Below are positions 44,977 to 57,578 of a stretch of 64,000 nucleotides of DNA, piece after piece (position 1 is the first letter of the stretch; each line of letters opens with the position of its first letter). A program made the translations under genes and the position numbers. The notes beneath the pieces were generated by a model, which made no database searches, had not been told where the DNA came from, and was given only the letters and a program-made list of their open reading frames with translations. Origin of the DNA: Voacanga thouarsii (Eukaryota > Streptophyta > Magnoliopsida > Gentianales > Apocynaceae); assembly GCA_026120185.1 (NCBI GenBank), contig JANUWF010002022.1, positions 2,464,001 to 2,528,000 on the forward strand, written 5' to 3'.

Positions 44977-46349
44977 TGTTGGATTTCGATAATGCAAACC
45001 AATTTATACGTAGCGAAAAAATAAAATGACAAACACGCAAAGGATCACTTATATGTAATTAAAACGGATCATGAGAAGGGAAGAAAAGTTAATTACCTCA
45101 AAACTGTAACTTTTAAAATTTTCCTTCCATGTGAATCACATTCATAAGTCAATCTGATCGAGCCACTAAATTTCAAGGATAGGACTTTCTTTAATATTAA
45201 TCCACATGAAGAACGTATTCAAAACCACCAAAATCTATACAACTAGAATAATACTTTGTAGCTCTATGATTAATTTAATTGGGAAAAATTGTTTTCTTTT
45301 CCTTCAAAAAAGAAAAGAATAAGAGAGAAAAAAAAATTCCTCTGTGTGTTCAAAAAAAAATTCTCTTTACTTACGGCGGCAATTTTATATATATAGAGAA
45401 TAAAATTCCCTATTTTATGAATAGGAAACTAATTTCTTTTTTCCACAAAATAACCGCTATAAAAAAGGAAAAAAACACCTTAATTTCTGAATTCTTTTTC
45501 GGAAACAAAGAAATTTTCTTTTTTCTTTTTCTCTTTTCAATTATGGGCTTGAAAATTTCAAGAATTATAATTAGGTCCTATGAATTATAACAAGGTGAAG
45601 AATTATAACAAGTTTATAATTCACCTATAGGGATTTAATAATCACAATTCATCCCTAAATAATTATAACACTTTATAATTAACCATACTAATTATTTCTT
45701 CTCACAAATTAATCCTATAATATTATCAAATAATATTTTGAGTATCAATTCCTCTACTGTTGTGACCTATTAGGTTTTCTAGTCATTTGGTATCTAATAT
45801 GAATTAATTCTATCATAATAGAATTAATAATCCTTTTAATAATTAGAATTAATATATTAATTCTAATTAAGATTAAATTTATTAATTCTCTAATTAATAA
45901 ATTCATATTTTGCAGATCATGACCTGTATTTAGCAATATATCATGACCACCAAAAAGTTTAGAAAGTCAAGTGGCTTGACATGAATCTTTCAATAGCGAA
46001 ACGTCAGTGCAATAAACTTCTTTCACCATACAATATCTCATTCAGTTTAGAGTATAAAATTAGTACCAACTTCCTCTAGAATATTAATTAATTCTTGCCC
46101 GAATATTTTAGTACTTATTCCCGGAATCTATTACTCATCATGTGTATCAAACGGAACTATTTCTATCACATAGTCGCCTTGGCAAAGGACTTTTTGAGTA
46201 ATGATTCTTATAAGTGGCCATGAGATATTCACTCCTACTATTAGGAGTGGTGAATTCTTTATTGACCTCTCAACTACTTTTGTTTACTTCACGTTGTACC
46301 CAATATCCATCCCATAGGCGGTCTTGTAAAGACTCCAGAGATTGGAATC
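44977..46349 (-). mobile_element. LTR I, diverged Copia A relative, minus strand, truncated by K
   Basis: The reverse complement matches the Copia A LTR in order: end TGTTGG with TAGCGAAAAA, then the GGTCACA region, the CAAGTGGCTTGACATGAA region near 45970, the TAAGTGGCCATGAGATATTC region near 46210 and CAGAGATTGGAATC at 46337-46349. The first part of the LTR (which would follow 46349) is displaced by K. TGAAG at 44972-44976 may be one target duplication copy. Confidence 0.83.
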
Positions 46350-47773
46350 TGATAGGGGCAAAATTCGTATATATTTTTCTAGTTATTTGAGGGTGTTTTG
46401 TAATACATTTGTTGTAATAACTAGGTATATTCATTTATATTTGATATTTTACCATTGGAAAGATGTTTTGGATTTTTATTATAGAAAACACCAAAAAATT
46501 TCAACACTATCGCCATCAGAGCACTGCCAACACCAGCCTTGACCTACAGAACTGGCTTTGGCCCCATTCTAGAAAATAGGGGAAATTTTGGTTGAAAAAA
46601 TAGAGCACGACTAGGCTAACTAGAGCACGGCTGGCACCAGTCATGACCCATAGTGCTGGCCCCTGCTCTACTCTGTGCAATGTCGGCAGACTTTTTAGTT
46701 TTGCATGAATTTAGTAATTTCCTAAGAATTTTGGTATTTTCTAATATCTAATCGGCCTAGATCTCTTAGGGGACGAATTTTAGCCTCTTAGAAGCCTATT
46801 TAAACAAGAAAAACATAAGACAAAAGCATGAATTCAAGGATCAAATAAGCAAATCACTTATTGAAGGAGGAATTCATCAAATCAAGGAGCGTCGTTCAAG
46901 AGAGTATTCAAAGGAGAAGAAGGAGGCTTGTCTATGAATTCTCTCTTTTACCTTTGTTTTCTTTTTCTAGAATAATGATGTAATTAATGTTTTTATTGTA
47001 ATTTGACAATATTTTGGGATTCATGGTTTTTGTATTAATTTAGCTATTTGATCAATTTTCTATCATTCTTGGTGTTTGATTACTTGTGATCATAGAAGAA
47101 TTGATGAAGTTATATTTACTTCTAATTGACTTAGGAAATGACGTAAGGAGCTGATTTAATTTTATTGATTTCATGTTTGTTATTTCTTAACGGACTTGGG
47201 AAACGAAGTTAGGCAAAAAAACATAAATAATCAAAGATTAGTTAATTTCACATAGAGTATAGGATTGTTGACTAATTTCATATTTATTATGAGGAATTAA
47301 ATTTAATGCATCTTTTTGGTTATGTTGGTTTGATTGGGAAGTATACTAATTTAATCAAGAGATAGTGATTTCATAGATTGGAAAAGAAGTGGAGTCTATA
47401 TAAGTGAATTCATGACTTGGGAAATTCATGACTTGCCAAGATGATGATTAATTGAGATAGTTGTTAAATATTTCATTATCATGTATTCTAGGATAGTTGT
47501 CTAAATTACATATTTTCACATCCTTGAGTTGTACATATTTTTTATTTTTCTTTTTATTATTTTATCACTTTATTGGGTTGGTTAAACAACGAATGACAAG
47601 TGACTAGTGTGTACTTGTTCCATTGAGGATTGATACTTGTTAATTCCCTATACTATGTTTGCGATGAGTATATTTACTTGTACGTATATTTTGGGGTTAA
47701 CGTTTTAATTAAAACTTAACTAAGAAATGGATTTAAATTTGATGATTTTTATACACCCAAAATTTATGGATCA
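46350..47773 (+). mobile_element. LTR K, Athila/Tat-type Ty3/gypsy
   Basis: 1424 bp, TGATAGGGGC to TTATGGATCA. The reverse-oriented solo LTR at 21635-23174 is the same family. It contains paired GC-rich words around 46505-46690 (such as CACGGCTGGCACCAGTC). It inserted into LTR I after GAATC (46345-46349). Confidence 0.85.
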
Positions 47774-47779
47774 AGTTTT

Positions 47780-47789
47780 TGGCGCCATT
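47780..47789 (+). other. Primer binding site of element K
   Basis: TGGCGCCATT just after the LTR end. TGGCGCC is the usual primer-site start of the Athila/Tat groups. The site is cut by insertion of G at 47790, so the rest of K lies outside the window. Confidence 0.78.
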
Positions 47790-50700
47790 TGTAACATCCC
47801 TACTAAAGATAACAATGGAAGCATATCAATACTGGGTGTCGCCCTGTCCAGTTTTCCAGACAAGGAGTCTTTATAACGAAAACAACATAGTATATAAGGT
47901 CCAAATCCATACAACAACACATACTGATAGTCACATACACATATATAATAGAAAATCTCATACATGAAAATTTCCACTTCACATCAATAATAATGCACAT
48001 TACCAAAAAAGAATGTCTGGACCTAAATTGTTGTCACTGTAGTATCATCCTTCTATCCGCAGGTCTGCTCAATTCCTGATCCTATAAAAGGGTAAGATAA
48101 AAGACACCTATGAGTGAAAAATCACCCAATGAGTCCCGTGTATGCTAGTGCTTTAGTAAAGGGACAGAGTACATAAAACCCTTGTGAGGAAAAATATTTT
48201 ATTTGTTCTCTGGAAACAATTCCAAAAATCTCTAAAGAAGAGTTTATCCAGAAATCAATCATTTTTGAAAAATTATATTTCAATTTCAAATCATTACTCC
48301 AATTTCAAATCACAAGCACTTCTCCAACAGAAGGTCGGCCTGAATGCAAAGTCGGCAGCTTTTGCCTTCAGCACCATGTTTCATTGTACTGAGATTGCAA
48401 CCTATAGTACTCAATCCGTGCATCGCCAAAAAAGTATACCAACATGCACGTATCATTGTACTTAGACCACAGACTAAGATACTCAATCCGTGCATCGCTG
48501 GAAAATAAGCACACCGCAACGTACTTCAATCAACAAGTACACGCAACATACTAAACTTTTACTTACTATATAAGCCAGGGGTTCCAATCCTGACATCAAT
48601 CACCATCGAGACAGCAAGGGATTGAACAATACCAGGTGTCCAGCCCAGCCAGTGAACAACCTAAATCACAAAGTGCACACAAGGCATGGCTATTCCCAAG
48701 CACTAGACGGATAGCTAAGATGACTCATCTCAATGTTCTGTCGCCTTGTTTAGAGTAAGACAGTCCCCAGAACTAATCGGGTTACTTGGGGTCGTCTAAC
48801 TCTAACATGAGCTAGTACAAAGATTAAAGTCCTTGCTGAGTACTCAACATCACCAATACTAACCCCTTCTAATTGATCAGGTTAGAGGGTTATCTGATCC
48901 CATAGGATTTTCAAAACAAACATCTTTGAGGCTAAATAACATTTTTTAGAATTTGATCCCACTGACTCACAAGTCATATCATAATTCCTATAGGCTCCAT
49001 AGGGCTAATCAATTCATTCCATAGGCACATCAGGCCAATAAACAATTTTCGGGATCAAAATGTCATTTTTCAGAAATCAATCTCATCACAAGAGATCATT
49101 TTCGAAAACCATGTCAAAATAGGGTAAAGAGTTCTTTTCACATATCAAAACAAGTTTCCAGGTGTACTCGGGTCATTTTACCTATATTTGATCACAAAAA
49201 TCATTTCCAATAGCATTCGGGTCATTTTACCTATGCCCGATTCCAAAAGACTTTTCGAGGGTATTCAGGTCATTTTACCCTTACCCGATTTGAAAAGTGT
49301 TCACAAGAGTTCTAATAAGGATATTTCGGTGATGTACTGCATACTCAATTTTAAAAGTTTTCATAAAACTTTCCAATAAGGACATTTGGATCATTTTCCA
49401 AATACCCGATTCCAAAAGGAACCCGTTTTAAGAAATTCAGAATTCTAATCCCAAAAAAGGATTAAATTCAAAGTTTCCAAACACATTTTCATAAAATGTT
49501 CCAATAAGGGCATTTCAGGCAATTTATGAATACCCAATTCTAAAATTTACCATTTTTTGAAAACTCCTAGTATTGAATCAAAAAATGACTAAATTCACAA
49601 AATTCATACTTTAATCATCCATTAAGATTTTCCAAGCCAATTATAAAGTTTATTCGAACCTAAAATGGCACAAAACAATTCTTGCTCAGATAAACCTTAA
49701 ACATATTTAGGGATTTCCAAAATGGTATAAAACATAGCATTTCATGGAAAAGTGAAGCACACTAGCTTTCAAAAATTTTTAGAAATCAAGGGGACTCACC
49801 TCATGTCCTATTCGACTACCATTTCTATTATTTTCAACGAACCGTTGACCGTTTATTGATAAACCTACACCAAACATCGTTTTTAGGTCAAGTCCTGCTT
49901 GGCCAAAAAATAGTCGGCGGTAAGCCGATGTCCAGCTGACGTGCCCGACGGGTAGCCGACGTCCAACCGGCATTTAGCCAACAGTTAGTTATCGGGGTCA
50001 ACGGTTAGCCGACAGTTAAAGGAAACGTTCAACATAAGTTCACGTCGTTTTTTCATCATTTGTTCAATTCTTTTGTTTTCCTTTCCCCACTTCCTTTTCC
50101 CCTTCATATATAAGGGATTCACTTCATATTTCTCATTTATTTCTACCAAAATCACACAATTAGTCATCCTTAAGTTCATGCCTTTTTGGACTTATTTTTT
50201 TTTTTGGAATTTCACTGCTTGACGCATGATTTGTTTTGCTCATAACTTTCAATCCACAACTCCTATTTGGCTCCATGATATACCAAAATGACGGTAAGAT
50301 TCTTAACTTTAATTCTGTATAAGATCTTTTCAGAGTCCTATTTCCTATGAGACGCTACTGGGCAAAAATAGCTGCAGTAGTTTTGTTTCAATTATACTAT
50401 TCATGCTTTTCTTTGTTTTCCTTTAGCCTTTAACACTTTGGGAACATTAATTCATTCAATTTTCCTTCAGATCATCTTTGATTATGTGATTTCCATATTC
50501 CAATAGCTCACAAGAGTCATGCTTTTTCAATCATAAATTCACTTCTTCTTATCAAAAGCTAGTATAATTCATATTTTTTCCAACCAAGTAACTTCCATTT
50601 TCATTCTATTTTGGTCATCATTTCCTCAACCAAAAGCAATCCTTTGGACAACCAGGAATATTCAGTTCTTCCTTTCACAAAACAATATTCATAAAGCTTC

Positions 50701-50999
50701 GAGGCAGCCGACACACATAGACACATAGAGAGTTCATCAACAAAGTTTATAAACTCTAGATTTTAATCCAAAATCAAGACATGAAAATCATGTTTTCATG
50801 TTAAAATTGATATCAAAATGCCCCCGATGACCCGAATAGCATAGTTCACACCAAAACATGCTCATTGCACTAATTAATTTCTCTTCTCAGCGTACCCTTA
50901 AATTCATTACACCAATCATCTTTTGTTCTGTCTGTTGATGTAAATTCTCATCCTATTATAAGTAGTAGCCAATCAAAGGTAAAAGTGTGGGGTATTACA
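47790..50999 (-). mobile_element. Chromovirus G, 3' LTR, minus strand
   Basis: 3210 bp. On the minus strand it opens TGTAATACCCCACAC and closes GGGATGTTACA. A polypurine tract and the end of pol lie directly upstream on the same strand, so this is the 3' LTR of a minus-strand element. GC-rich repeated AGCCGAYGTCCA words lie at 49915-50030. Long LTRs with TGTAAYACCCC termini are typical of the Tekay/Del chromovirus group. Confidence 0.87.
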
Positions 51000-51012
51000 T
51001 TCTCTCCTCCTT
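51000..51012 (-). other. Polypurine tract of chromovirus G
   Basis: AAGGAGGAGAGAA on the minus strand abuts the LTR start. Plus-strand primer of the element. Confidence 0.83.
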
Positions 51013-52640
51013 ACAAAAAATTTCGTCCTCGAAATTAGCTTACCCTGAAATAATTCTGGATGCTTTCTCAACATCTTCAGTTCTGTTTCTCAAGTTGCAT
51101 TTGCAACTGGATGATGATTCCCCAACATTTTTTTTAAGTGGAATTTTCTTATTTCACAATTCCTTTTCAGCATACTCCAAGATCTTAATACGCTTTTCCT
51201 TATATTTCAAGCTTGGAATTATCTTAATAGGCTCTTCATTCAAAATGTACGCGAGATTAGCTACGTATTTTTGAAGTTGGGCAACATAAAACACATCGGG
51301 AATACTTTGAAGTTCTTTTGGTAACTCTAATCGATAAGTCACCTTCCAAATCCTCTCGACAATAGGGAATGGTCCAATGTACCTAGGTGCCAGCTTCTTT
51401 CTTCATCCCTTAATTTCCAATTGTTGTTGTAGAGTCAACTTCAAGAATACACAATTTCCTTCTGCAAATTCCAAATCTCTCTTATGTCGATTCGCATAAC
51501 TTTTCTATCTACTCTAAATTACCTCCAGCTTGATTTTAATCATCTGTATAGCCTGTCGAACTTTTCAAGATCAAAGGCATCTTATTCACCCATCCTTTGT
51601 CCTAGATTACATTTCCTTTCATAGAGAGCTTCAAACGGGACCATTCAAATTGTTGATTGATAACTATTAGTGTATGCAAATTTTGCATACGCTAAATTAT
51701 CAATCCTACTTAGTTCCAAAATCCAAAGCGCAAGCCCGCAATATGTGTTCTAAAACTCTATTTACTCATTCTGTCTGTCTATCTGTTTGTGGGTGCGCTG
51801 CTATGCCGAATTTTATTGTGGTCCTATACCTCTATGACAACTTAGTCCAACTCCGAGGTAAGTCTAGGATCTTGATCTAACACAATACTAGAGGATACTC
51901 ATGTAGTCCAATTACTTCCTCCATTTAGGTTTCACTTAACTCCTCTAGGGAATTCTGTTAGTTAATGGGAATGAAATGAGTAGACTTAGTTAGTCAATCC
52001 ATTATTACCCATATAGTATCTCGCTATCCTACTACCATAGGTAATCCCGTAATAAAATCCATAATAATTCCATCCTATTCCACGATGGAGTAGGTAATGC
52101 TTGTAGCAACCTTCTAGGCCGTTGCTGGTCGGCTTTCACTTGCTGACAAATTAAACATAGAGCTACAAAGTCTGAAATTTCCTTCTTCATACCAATCCAC
52201 CAATAATGCCGTTTTAAATCCTGATACATCTTTACAGCTCCTGGAGGGATGATATACTTACTTCGATGTGCTTATATTAAAATGCCTTCATCGCAGACTG
52301 TTTAGAATACAATATCGACCTTAATAATGAATAATTCTATTATTATCCTTTTGGAACCCATCTCCTCCTTTATTCACCTCTTTTTGCACCATCTTTTGCA
52401 ACTCTTTATTTTTATCTTGCTTTCCCTTATACTGTTGTAGGGAAACATGTTGAATGGAGATATTACTCATCCTTAATTCTCCGTTTACTACAATTGCTTC
52501 CAGTTTTGGAATTCATAATATCCGAAGAACTGATAAATTTATCTCTATACTAAGGGTATCTGCTACTGTGTTTGCTTTCCAAAGGTGATACTTAATTGGA
52601 CATCAAAATTCTCCCAAAAATTCCATTCACTGATGTTGCC
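51013..52640 (-). pseudogene. pol: Chromovirus G integrase and C-terminal tail
   Basis: Minus strand. The zinc-binding region is DLKRHYWWIGMKKEI then LCLICQQVKADQQRP (52032-52229). After a long decayed core come MTYRLELPKELQSIPDVFYV (51154-51342) and a tail EEPIKIIPSLKYKEKRIK, then IPLKKMLGNHHPVANAT, resembling the chromodomain-like tail of Tekay elements, ending before the polypurine tract. The catalytic D-D-E core is not clear in one frame. Broken by several stops and shifts. Confidence 0.83.
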
Positions 52641-53717
52641 TTATGTTCAAATCCGTCTGAGTAAAACATACTTTAAACTTTTATGGTCAGTGAAGTCCTC
52701 AAACTCAGTCCCATACAAATAATGTCTCCACTTCTTAAGGGCAAACACAATAGCAACTAACTCCAAATTATGTGTAGAGTAATGCTCCTTGTGGGATTTC
52801 AATTTCCTAGAGATATAAGCTATCACCTTTTTCTTTTGCATCAATACTCCTCTTAATCCTTCCTTTGATGCATCTATGTTCACCTCATAAGGTTTCTCCA
52901 TCATTAGCAATACCAAAATAGGAGCAAAACTTAACTTTTTCTTTAGCTCCTGAAAATTTCTCTTACACTTCTCGATCCAAACATAAGAAACTTTCTTTTG
53001 GTTGAGTCGAGTCAAAAGTGAAGCTATCTTAGAAAATCTCTCAATAAATCTTCGACAATTTCCTTCTAATCCCAGAAATGGAGTCTCAAGACATTTCCAA
53101 TTTATTACCACTTCAACTTTCCCAAGATCTATTGTAATCTCATCTTTGGACATTACATGTCCCAAGAATGCTACTTCTTGTAGCCAAAACTCATACTTAC
53201 TGAATTTTTCATATAATTTGGCCTCCCATAACTTTCCCAATACTTTCCGAAAATGTTATTTATTCTCTTGAGGATCCTTTAGAATACACCAAGATATCAT
53301 TTATGAATATAACAACAAAGCTGTCTAAGTAAGGCCAAAACATCCAGTGCATTAGACCCATGAAGATAGCAAGGTATTAGTAACACCAAAAGATATCACT
53401 ACAAACTCAAAAGGTCCATATCATGTGTTAAATGTAGTTTTTTGGTATATTTTCTTCCCAAATTCAAACTTAGTATTATCCCTGCCTTAAGTCTAACTTT
53501 GAGACTTATTTTGCTTCTTGTAACTAATCAAATGCTTCACCAACCATGGGCAACGGATATTTATTCTTTACAGTCACTGCATTCAATCCTTGGTAATCTC
53601 TACACATCCATAGTGACTTATCTTTCTTTCTAACAAACAATACAGGTACTCTCCAAGGTGAAGTACTAGGCTAAATAAATCCTCACCCCATTAATTCCAG
53701 TACTTATTTCTTAAGCT
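52641..53717 (-). pseudogene. pol: Chromovirus G reverse transcriptase and RNase H
   Basis: Minus strand. From the solo LTR H downstream: [37 protein letters not shown], then [18 protein letters not shown], where the catalytic FIDD reads FIND (53296-53307). The thumb and RNase H are open for 197 residues (52647-53240): [59 protein letters not shown] and TDHKSLKYV. Frame breaks near 53250 and 53480. The active-site Asn should abolish polymerase activity. Confidence 0.9.
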
Positions 53718-53722
53718 CCTGT

Positions 53723-55221
53723 TGTCATGCCCCGCGCCCGCAGGACATGGTACAGCCGTACCATTAGGGTTGCAATCCAGTAATACGAAACTTTACCTCA
53801 AAACTTAAACAACCAAATATATTTTCTCCCAAAATAATAACTAAATAATTTCATAATTAAATCTTCCCCAAAGAAATTATATCAAAACCCATAAAAATAA
53901 TTCTTATACTTGTCTCATCGAGTACTAAAAACATAGGTAGAACTTAAAATAAATAAGAGAACATAAGTCACTGAACAAAATCTTAAAATTAGACTCCTAT
54001 ACGTCCAATACAATCTTAGTAGAAAGGGCTTTCGCACCACTGATCATCATTAAAATCTGAAAGGAGGAAATATTGAAGGGGTGAGCCAACCACATGCTCA
54101 GTAAATAGTAAGGAAACATTTCTTTTGAATAAAGTTTAATACATGCCTTTACATAATATACGTACATGTCCACCACATTAACAATTACATTCACAAATAA
54201 TAATAACAACAACAATAATAATAACAATAATAACAACTATTATCAAATATTTAGTTTTAAATTATTCTTATAACATACTAAGAAGAATATAAGCTTTTGT
54301 TTATATAAAAATAGCAAACTCAATAAATCTCAAATTATTTTCATGGGATATAAATTTTAAACATTTTAAAAAATATATACTAACTATTTTCTTTTGCTCT
54401 AAAACTCATACTAATTAATTTAACAAAATTAATATCAGTATACTTAGCAAACTTCGTAAAAGTATGTAAAGATATCAAACATATCGAAACATTCGTTCAC
54501 ACCAAATTCATACAACCATTACCTTCTTCTAACTGAATTAACTTATTCAGTTAGGAAAATCCAAAAAAGCTTAACCCGGCCTTAGCGGTCCAAAAAGATT
54601 AAAACTTCATTTTGCATTAATTCCAAAAAGACGAATTCAATCTTAACATTGTTCCAAAAAGGTTTAGCCCACCTTTGAGGCATCATATCCAAATAAACAT
54701 AAACAAATCCATCATGTACCAAATTCATCAAATATATTCATACGGAATCATGTATCTATAAAATACAAATACCGAAATACACACCATACATTAACCAACC
54801 ATTAAAACTTATACTTTGGAAAAATACAATACTTTATTCGGGAATTTTTAACCAAAAATAATGTTTTTATTCTATTATTCATACAAGAAAATCGAAGAGA
54901 TTCACTCCTACTTACCTCTTAATATCGACGCTTGAAAACTATAACAGCCTACGGTGTTCTTTTCCTTCAAACCCTAGTTGAACTCTCTCCCTCTTTTTAT
55001 GTTTGTTGACAGCTATCGGAAAACAACGATGTTTTCCATAGGTTTTCCTATTTAATAAATCATAGGGTTTCCTAACTCTTAAATAATTTCAATCCAAGTT
55101 CCTACTTACTTAAAATATTAACCAAATAGAATTCTAATCCTTATTGTATTAGGATTTAACCCTTAACAAATTCTAAAATATCTCCATAAATAAAAGACTT
55201 CCAAAAAGTGTGGGTTTTACA
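53723..55221 (-). mobile_element. Solo LTR H in chromovirus G pol
   Basis: 1499 bp bounded by TGTCATGCCCCG and GGGTTTTACA with the perfect duplication CCTGT at 53718-53722 and 55222-55226. Removal joins G's ELQELKK-type linker seamlessly. Orientation is inferred from ends: TGTAAAACCCACAC reads like a Ty3/gypsy LTR start on the minus strand. It contains an AAT/AAC microsatellite at 54197-54240. Confidence 0.92.
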
Positions 55222-55226
55222 CCTGT

Positions 55227-55801
55227 AATTCTATAGGTACCATTTTATAAGAAGTTCTTGAAATTGATTTTACCAACAGCACTAAATCAATGGAAACTTC
55301 TACTTCTCTTTCTGGGGGTAACTCTTTTTATTCCATTGGAAAACATATAAATACTCATTCACAATAGGAACTTCTTCAGGTTTATTAATCATATAAGACA
55401 AGTATCTGGTACACTCTTTCCTAATTACTTTTCGGGCCTTGAGTCTCGATATAAAAGCATTACTTTTTCCTTCCAGCCTCACCTAATAATTTCAATATAG
55501 GTTTCCTAGGCTGACAGAATTGTACTACTTTATGTCTATAGTTAACTTGAATATGATGCTGGGGTAGCTGGTCCATGCCCTAGATAGCATTGTAACCCTC
55601 TATGGGCCAACTTATCAAATCTTCTCCCAAAATTCCATCCGTCACTGAAGTCTTAAATTCCTTATGTACTTCCTTGCTATTTATTCGCTGTCTCAATATG
55701 GAGGTACTAACAATCATTTCATAAGGAAGTTTCTTCCACTTTTATCCCCCATAGCATCAAGAAATGAATTGGCAACAAAGAAATGCGTAGAACTGGGATC
55801 T
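55227..55801 (-). pseudogene. pol: Chromovirus G protease and linker to reverse transcriptase
   Basis: Minus strand. The protease opens at the Copia D boundary with DPSSTHFFVANSFL, where the family has DSGATHSF, so the catalytic triplet reads Asp-Pro-Ser. It continues with a decayed DVILGMDWL-like block (GILGEDLISWPIEGYNAI) and the linker KARKVIRKECTRYLSYMIN, VPIVNEYLYVFQ (55300-55482). H then interrupts the N-terminal side of the reverse transcriptase. The gag and 5' LTR lie beyond Copia D, outside the window. Confidence 0.83.
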
Positions 55802-57564
55802 TGTTGGGAAATATGCCCTCTTAGACTATATTTCTGATGTAAACATCGAATGCTTTAATAAAAGAATTTATTTTTAGAAATTATTTGTGAATTTAAATTT
55901 TATTTATGCACAATTACGTTTGGAAAAACCCCATTATGTTTAAGTAAGTGGTCCATGTCAATGGTGGCATTTCAGAGTAAGGTATGGATCATGGATTACT
56001 TAACACATAAACGTTTGTTCTAAACTGATTGATGAAAATGGGAATCTCATCATGTCTAGGTTATTGTGTTATGAATTCTAAATGGGGAATAACTTATATT
56101 TAGCAAGTGAGTAGTCCACTCACTTCATGACATGAGCGTATTTCGAATACGTAGAACATGACCTATAGTAGTGGTTTCTTAAAGTACTATATGGTAGAAA
56201 TTTAGACTACTACTACTACAGCATGGACTAGTACACTATACCTTGAGTATGAGTTGGTGGTCTGATGAAGTTGGAAGCATGTATTTTGATATGCTTTAGT
56301 TAAGGTTCTATCATAGGACCAATATACTTGCATGTTAGGTATATGTAACTAGTTAGTTAAGATAGACTTGTACAAGATAGTTTTTATACTATATCGCTCA
56401 TTGTGGTTGTCTGAATGATCTAAATATCCAGGGCCCTAGGAAACATGACTTAGATGTTTGCTTTAGGGTAGCTCTATTGGAAAGCGGAAACAATCTAGGA
56501 AGTCATGGATCATTGGATTAGAAGCCTAAGGATGGTAGATGCCATTTAGAGAGGTGTTAGTACATGTCTTTCCTCTCCAATGCACGGCGATGTATAGAGG
56601 GGTATTTTAGTCATTTCACCTGTAGGTCAGAGACTTTGCTAACGCAGCATTGTCCTTGGGGTTAATATTTTCTTATGGTGATATTAGAAAAGATTTAAAA
56701 TGCAAAATATAGCTATTTATATGGTAAGAGTATTTTGGTGATTTTAGTAGCCAAGGCGGTGTGTCTCTTGGTCCCCAATATAGACCGTAAGTCCTAATTA
56801 TATACAAGCTAAGGAATTGGTCTTAGATTAAATAAAATTTATTTTATTTAAATAGTCTAATTTAATTATTGGGCTTGAATAAAATAAAGGTCTATAGAGA
56901 GAGAGAATTAATTAAATTAGTTTAGTAGGTTAATTAATTATTTAGGGCTTTGGCCCAATTTGAATAATTAAAGATTGACTTAGGAGTAAACTAATATAGG
57001 CTTGTTAATTGGACTAGTTTATTTAGGCTGAAAAATTAATTATTTATTGGGTCATTTATTTGGTTCTAATTAGAATAATTAATTTGGTCCAAGAGACTAA
57101 GAGTCCAATGGGCCAAATTAAAAATCCAGTTTAATATAGGGTTTTATTTAGGTTAAATAGGAAAATAAAGACATACGTTGGTTTTTGCTTCTCCAAAAAA
57201 AAAAAGGAAAAAAAAACGTGACAGCCTTCTCTTCTCTCTAAAAAATTCCTTAGCCCTATGAGTTGTTCACAAAACGTGGATTAGGCAAGCCATATACATG
57301 CACAGACGGAGTAGGGGGTTTGCAAGAATCGCACTAGAGGTTTCCACCAGCGCACCTACCCCGGTTCCACACATTCTGGTCCAGTCAACTTTAAGAACGA
57401 GAAAAAGAGGTAAATTTTTTTTTCTCTTGGAGCTCTTCTAGACCGGGACCGACGCCGATTGAGGTTGCCGGAACTGGTGCTGGCTATGGTCTAGAAGTCG
57501 CCTGTGTTTTTTTGTTCTTCAATTTGTCTTCCACTGTGTGATTTGCTTTCCCTTTAAATCTTCA
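55802..57564 (+). mobile_element. Copia D, 5' LTR
   Basis: 1763 bp, TGTTGGGAAATATGCCC to AAATCTTCA, same family as Copia C. It inserted into chromovirus G next to its protease active site. The preceding bases GATCT (55797-55801) should be the target duplication; the partner is outside. GC-rich modules are at 57441-57491. Confidence 0.92.
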
Positions 57565-57566
57565 AT

Positions 57567-57578
57567 TGGTATCAGAGA
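57567..57578 (+). other. Primer binding site of Copia D
   Basis: TGGTATCAGAGA, one base from the iMet site, after the LTR end and AT. Confidence 0.9.

Noticed and set aside
45279..45590. 103-codon lysine-rich plus-strand frame
   Set aside because: Lies in the reversed LTR I, A/T-run composition, no homologue recognised.
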